NCBI GenBank assembly: GCA_965240325.2 | Contig: OZ251247.1 | Coordinates: 1,054,001 to 1,118,000 of the forward strand | Origin: Rebecca billardiae RCC1528 | Lineage: Eukaryota; Haptophyta | Length of the DNA stretch: 64,000 nt | Direction of reading: 5' to 3' | Part shown: piece by piece, positions 60,243 through 64,000 of the stretch | How the letters are laid out: the number at the start of each line of letters is the position of its first letter | Position numbering within the stretch: the first letter of the stretch is position 1 | Notes under the pieces: generated by a model | The model's database searches: none | Told to the model about the DNA's origin: nothing | What the model saw: the letters and a program-made list of their open reading frames with translations, nothing else | Position numbers and translations under genes: made by a program

Positions 60243-60775
60243 GGCGGCGGCTGGGATGGCGGGCGCAACAGATGCGCCCAGCCCGGGCGCAAGCCTCGCC
60301 CGCGCGGGCGCCCCGGCCGAGTAGCACGCCCGCGGCTCAGCTGTTATCACGCATTTTCGTATTCAATGACCGGGCTGACATGGGTGACATCTGGCAATCA
60401 AATGAGTTCCAATGATGGATGCTCGAAGCATGACAAGCCTGACGGTGCTACCCGCATATCACAAGCACAACCGCGCGTATTGTCATAGTGATAGTTGCTG
60501 TCTTCATGATGCTCGCTTTGTTTATCCTTTTTTTCGAAGCAGAAGGGAAAAGGAAACTACGCATCGGAACGAGCACGCCTCAACTGCTGATCGAGAATCG
60601 GAGAATGTCGTCGTAGACTTTTTTTAAAATAGACGACGCGGCCCCGTCACGATGCACGATGGCGGCGGCCAATAAACGGCCGTCGACGGCACGGCGTCAC
60701 ACGGCCTACGCCAGCGAGCGAGCGCGGCGTCGCGGCGCCGCCGGCGCCGGGCGAGCGCGCGCGCTAACAACGGCG
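60243..60775. promoter_or_regulatory. AT-rich spacer: giant-gene promoter and ankyrin-RING 3' flank
   Basis: 60345-60640 is markedly AT-rich (for example TTTATCCTTTTTTTCGAAGC and AGACTTTTTTTAAAATAG), in sharp contrast to its neighbours. On the minus strand it lies upstream of the giant gene and downstream of the ankyrin-RING stop at 60776. No gene is supported in it. Confidence 0.5.
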
Positions 60776-61751
60776 TCACACCGCCCCGGCGCCGCCCAAC
60801 GCCGCCGCCGCCGCCAGCGCCGCGCCAGGCGGCGGCGGCGGCGCGCAGCCGGCGCCGCCGCGCGCCGGCGCGGCGGGCTGCGGCAGCGGCGCGCGCGCGG
60901 CGGCCGACGCGTCCGGCGGCGGCGGCGGCGCGGCGGGCGGCGGCGCGTCGGCGGCGTGCGCGCGCGTTCCCGCCTCCTCCTCCTCCTCCTCGTCGTCCGC
61001 CCCGGCCGTCGCGGGGACAAGCTTCAGCACCGCCTCCGCGAGCGCGTGGCACAGCGGGCAGCGCAGCGGCGTGCCGGCACTGTCCCACCCCGCGGCCGCG
61101 CCGCGCCGCGCCGCGCGCGCGCACGGCGCGCACGCGCACAGGTGGCCGCACGGCGCAAAGACGCGGTCGGGCGGCGCGGCGCGGCAGACAGAGCAGGCGC
61201 GCGCGCCGCCCGCGCCCAGCGCCGCCTCGGCCGCCGCCGCGCGCGCCTCCGCCGCGCCGCGCGCGGCACGCTCGTCTGCGCGCGCGCAGCGGAGGGCGCG
61301 CCCGGCCGTCAGAGGGCGCGCGCGCGCGCGCGCGCGCGCGCGGGTCGCCCAGATTGCAATCTCGGCGCTCAGATTGCAATCTCGGCGCGCAGATTGCAAT
61401 CTGGGCGCGCAGATTGCAATCTCGGCGCGCACTCTTGAGGATGAGCTGCAGCGCGCGCAGCCGGCCGTCGAGCGCCGTGGCGTGCTGCGCGGCCTCCGCC
61501 GCGGCCCTCGCCGCCGCGACCGCCTCCGCCTCCGCGCCGCGCACGCGCGCGCGCTCCGCAGTCAGTATCTCTTGCGCCGCCGTCAGCCGGCGTGTGGCGG
61601 CCGCGAGCTGCGCCGCCGGCACCATCGCGGCGCCGCCGGCATGCGGATTCGCGCCGTCGGGGTCGGGGTCGGCCGTACCCGCCGCGGGCGGAACCGCCGC
61701 CGGCGGCGCCGCCGCGGCCGTCACCGCCGCCGCGGCCGTCGGCTCGGCGCC

Positions 61752-61790
<39 letters not shown>

Positions 61791-64000
61791 AGCGGCGGCG
61801 GCGGCGGTGCTAGCTACCGGCGGCGGCGCCGCCGCCGCGGGGTCCGGCGGAAAGTCCGGTGCGGCAGAGTCCGGTGCGACGGGGTCCGGTGCGATGGAGT
61901 CCGGTGCGGTGCCGCCGCCGCCGCCGTCGGCGGCGGGCGCGGCGGCCTCAGCCGCGCCGCCGCCGTCGCCGCCACCGCCGCCATCGCCGTCGCCGCCGAG
62001 ATTGCGATCTCGTGCGAGATTGCGATCTCGCGCGCCGCCGAGCGCAACCCAAGGGTCGGCGGGACTCGTCCGAGATTGCAATCTCGGCGGCGGCCGCGCC
62101 GCCGCCGCCGTCGCTGGCGCGGGCTGCGGCGGCGACGAGGGCGGCGGCGCAGGCGCGCCTCCGCCTCCGCGCCTGCCCACGCCGCCGCCGGCACCGGCGG
62201 CGGCGGCACGGCCGCGCCCGCCGCTGCCGCCGCTGCGCCGCGCGCCGCGCCCGCGCGCCGGGCGCGCCGCCGCGCCCGCGCCGCCGCCGCGCGCCGCGCC
62301 GCCGCCGGCCACGCCGCCGTCCGCGCTCGCCGCGGTCACCGAGATTGCAATCTCGGCCGCGGCGCCGTCGGCGGGGATCGGCGGCGCGCTCGCCGCCGCG
62401 CTCGCCGCCGCCTCCGTCTCCGCCAGCTGTGCCCAGGCCGCCGCGTCCACGGCGGCGCCGCGCGCGCGCAGCGCGCGCCGCGCCGCCGCCGCCGCCTCCG
62501 CCGCCTCCGCGCCGCCGCCGCCGCCGCCGGCGGCCACCACCGGCGGCGCGAGCAGCGCGCGCGCGTCGATCAGGATATTAATCACCGCCGGCGTGCCGTG
62601 CGCCGCCGCAAACCCGAGCGGAAGCACGCCCTCGCGGCCCGGCGCGTTCACGTCCGCGCCCGCCTGCGCGCGCAGCGCACGCGCGCGCGCGCGCGGCGGC
62701 GGCGCGGCGGCGCGCGGTGGGCCGGGCGCGTGAGCGCTGGCCGCGCGCGCGAGATTGCAATCTCGCGCGGGGGCGCGCGCGCGAGATTGCACTCTCGCGC
62801 GGGCGTACGTTGAGCAGCAGGCCGACCATCTCCTCCGCCGCGCCGGCGTACGGCCAGCGGCACGCGACGTGCAGCGGCGCGTCGCCCATGTCGTTACATG
62901 CCGTTACGTCCGCGGCCGCAATAAGTAACGCTTCGACAAGTCCGGGAGAGCCCTGCCGGCAGGACTCGTGCAGCGGGCGCTCGGCCGCGGCGTCGGCGAG
63001 GGACGGGTCGGCGCCGCGCGCGAGGAGGAGGAGGGCGCACGCCTGCCGCACGGTTAGGGGGTAGGGTTAGGGGGTAGGGTTAGGGGTAGGGTTAGGGGTA
63101 GGGTTGGCGCGCCCGCGGGCGGGCGCGGCGCCGGCCGCGCGGGGCGGCGGGCGTCCAGCGAGATTGCAATCTCGCCCAGCTCGGCGAGATTGCAATCTCG
63201 GCCGCGTGCAGCGCGCGCACCTCCTCGTCCCAGCGGCACGCGGCGTGCAGCGCCGTGCGCCCGCGCCCGTCCCGCGCGTTCGGGTCCGCGCGCGCGTCGA
63301 GCAGCGCGGCGACGCACTCCGCGGCGGCGGCGCTCAGCGCAGCGTGCCGGGCGCGCGCGGCGCCCGCGCCGCCGCCGCCGCCGCCGCCGTTTCCGCCTCC
63401 GCCTCCACCGCTGCCGGCGGGGTCGGCGGGGTCGGCGGCGGGGTCCGCGCGCGCGCACTCGTCCGCGTCGTCCGCCGCACCGCCGTGCCGCGCGTCGCGC
63501 GAGCACGCGTGGTGCAGCGCCGTTCCGCCCACAGCCAGTCCCAGGCTCGTGCGCCGCGCGCCCGCGTCCGCGCCGCCGGCTAATAAAATTCGGACCGCCG
63601 CCGCGTCGGCCATGGCTGCCGCGAGGTGGAGCTCGGAGTGGCCGGCGGCGCGCGGGTCTGGGGCGTTGGGGTCGGCGTGGTGCTGGCGTGGGCGGGCGCG
63701 CGCGCGGCGGAGGGGACAGCGTGTGTGTGTGTGTGCGGAGGGTTAGGGTTAGGGTTAGCGCAGGGCCGAGATTGCAATCTCGCGCGGCGCCGGCGCGGGC
63801 CGCACCTGCAGCAGCAGCGCCATTCGGTCGGCGTGGCCGCGCGCAAAGTGTAACGGCCGCACGCCCGCGGCGTCGGCGCCCGCGGCGTCCGCGCCCGCCT
63901 GCGCGCGCGCGCGCGGGCCGGCGGCGGCGGTCGGCGCGCGGCGCGCGGCCGCGCGCACGCGGCGGCGGCGCGGCCGGCGCGCGCGGCCGGCGCGCATGCG
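60776..64000 (-). CDS. Ankyrin-repeat RING-finger protein, 5' partial
   Basis: Exons from beyond 64000 to 63806, then 63682-63221, 63042-62809, 62663-61433 and 61275-60776, all in phase. Ankyrin repeats span the first four exons (PLHFARGHADRMALLLQ, HSELHLAAAMADAAAVRILL, TALHAACRWDEE, PLHVACRWPYAGAAEEMVGL, VLPLGFAAAHGTPAVINILI). Exon 4 continues as a long Ala/Gly/Pro-rich linker, then a coiled-coil-like Ala/Glu/Arg helix (AAQEILTAERARVRGAEAEA). Exon 5 carries a C3HC4 RING: CSVCRAAPPDRVFAPCGHLC, CAPC, CPLC. Likely an E3 ubiquitin ligase with an ankyrin substrate-binding front, as in several known families; the target is unknown. All four introns carry the palindrome. Confidence 0.88.
61350..61423. 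repeat. Four palindrome copies at exact 20-bp spacing in ankyrin-RING intron
   Basis: The copies start at 61350, 61370, 61390 and 61410, with cores AGATTGCAATCT and flanks varying between C/G and G/C. The intron donor is at 61432, so the array begins at intron nt 10. It is a short tandem array of a 20-bp unit. Confidence 0.97.
61998..62354. repeat. Palindrome copies in ankyrin-RING exon 4
   Basis: Variants GAGATTGCGATCTC at 61998-62011 and 62016-62029 (18 bp apart, read DRNL twice), exact copies at 62072-62085 (read RLQS) and 62341-62354 (read EIAIS). All lie in the low-complexity linker between the ankyrin repeats and the coiled coil. Confidence 0.92.
62751..62796. repeat. Palindrome pair in ankyrin-RING intron 3
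   Basis: Exact copy at 62751-62764 and a one-mismatch copy (GAGATTGCACTCTC) at 62783-62796. The donor is at 62808, so the mismatched copy begins at intron nt 13. The flanks are CG-rich. Confidence 0.92.
63053..63199. repeat. Ankyrin-RING intron 2: telomere-like tract plus two palindromes
   Basis: Plus-strand GGTTAGGGGGTAGGGTTAGG continues as degenerate TTAGGG repeats to 63105. On the coding strand this becomes a CCCTAACCC-type tract running up to the CAG acceptor at 63043. Exact palindromes lie at 63160-63173 and 63186-63199; the latter begins at intron nt 22. Confidence 0.9.
63722..63781. repeat. Ankyrin-RING intron 1: GT run, telomere-like tract and palindrome
   Basis: A short GT run (63721-63735), GGGTTAGGGTTAGGGTTAG (63740-63758) and an exact palindrome (63768-63781) lie in order. 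The donor is at 63805, so the palindrome begins at intron nt 25. Confidence 0.9.

Noticed and set aside
55801-60324. Long plus-strand open frames opposite the giant protein gene
   Set aside because: At this GC level stop codons are rare on both strands. The plus-strand translations lack the helices, RAAS motifs and EF-hand-like pattern seen on the minus strand, and the minus-strand exons join in phase.
61350-61423. CRISPR-like regularly spaced repeats
   Set aside because: There are no unique spacers; it is a 20-bp tandem repeat of the palindrome within a eukaryotic intron.
63053-63105. Chromosome end or true telomere
   Set aside because: The TTAGGG-like tract is only about 50 bp, degenerate, internal and bounded by coding exons; other such tracts are scattered through introns.

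Overview
The window is nuclear DNA of a GC-rich eukaryote. Genes have GT-AG introns that keep reading phase, the introns are packed with CA/GT and CG microsatellites, TTAGGG-like tracts lie inside introns, and the encoded families (O-GlcNAc transferase, DHHC acyltransferase, TOM7, F-box and RING proteins) are eukaryotic. The composition suggests a unicellular alga, perhaps a haptophyte or pelagophyte; that placement is inference.

Layout. 1-8514 (-): O-GlcNAc transferase of about 14 exons, 3' end outside the window. 8722-9830: a 397-bp near-perfect inverted repeat. 10414-12438 (-): DHHC protein S-acyltransferase, four exons. 12663-16716 (-): two F-box/RCC1 proteins. 16884-17750 (+): secreted or anchored methyltransferase. 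18235-18653 (+): a three-exon TOM7. 19337-20751 (-): unrecognised Cys-rich protein whose single intron is a long hairpin. 21829-23382 (+): alanine aminotransferase. 23800-30636 (+): four intronless F-box/RCC1 genes, a 3.49-kb two-gene unit duplicated in tandem. 30721-30873: a long AT microsatellite. 32039-34411 (-): six-helix membrane protein with a TIR-like C-terminal domain. 34672-48492 (-): seven more F-box/RCC1 copies, two of them broken, interrupted by an island of unknown genes at 41410-43276. 48784-54290: a small basic protein, a tandem element inserted in a TA microsatellite, and two decayed copies of another repeat. 54357-60242 (-): a giant low-complexity multi-helix protein with an EF-hand-like tail. 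60776-64000 (-): an ankyrin-RING protein, 5' end outside the window.

The most striking signal is the 14-bp perfect palindrome GAGATTGCAATCTC. By eye I count 28 exact copies plus about 16 near copies. All lie in four genes (OGT, the TIR-like gene, the giant membrane protein and the ankyrin-RING gene) and none in the 13 RCC1 copies or the other genes. In introns it sits mostly 9-25 nt inside the 5' splice site; in exons it is translated as DCNLG, EIAIS or RLQSR. As RNA it would fold into a 5-bp stem with a UGCA loop. In the same genes several introns contain tandem duplications of the exon-donor boundary. Together these suggest an active process that builds or expands introns and low-complexity coding sequence around a short palindrome.

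The genes do not form one pathway. The F-box/RCC1 cluster and the RING protein share a ubiquitin theme, and the RCC1 cluster is visibly evolving by tandem duplication, gene conversion, nonsense and frameshift. Exon coordinates were read by eye from splice signals, phase and family resemblance; no alignment or transcript data were available.
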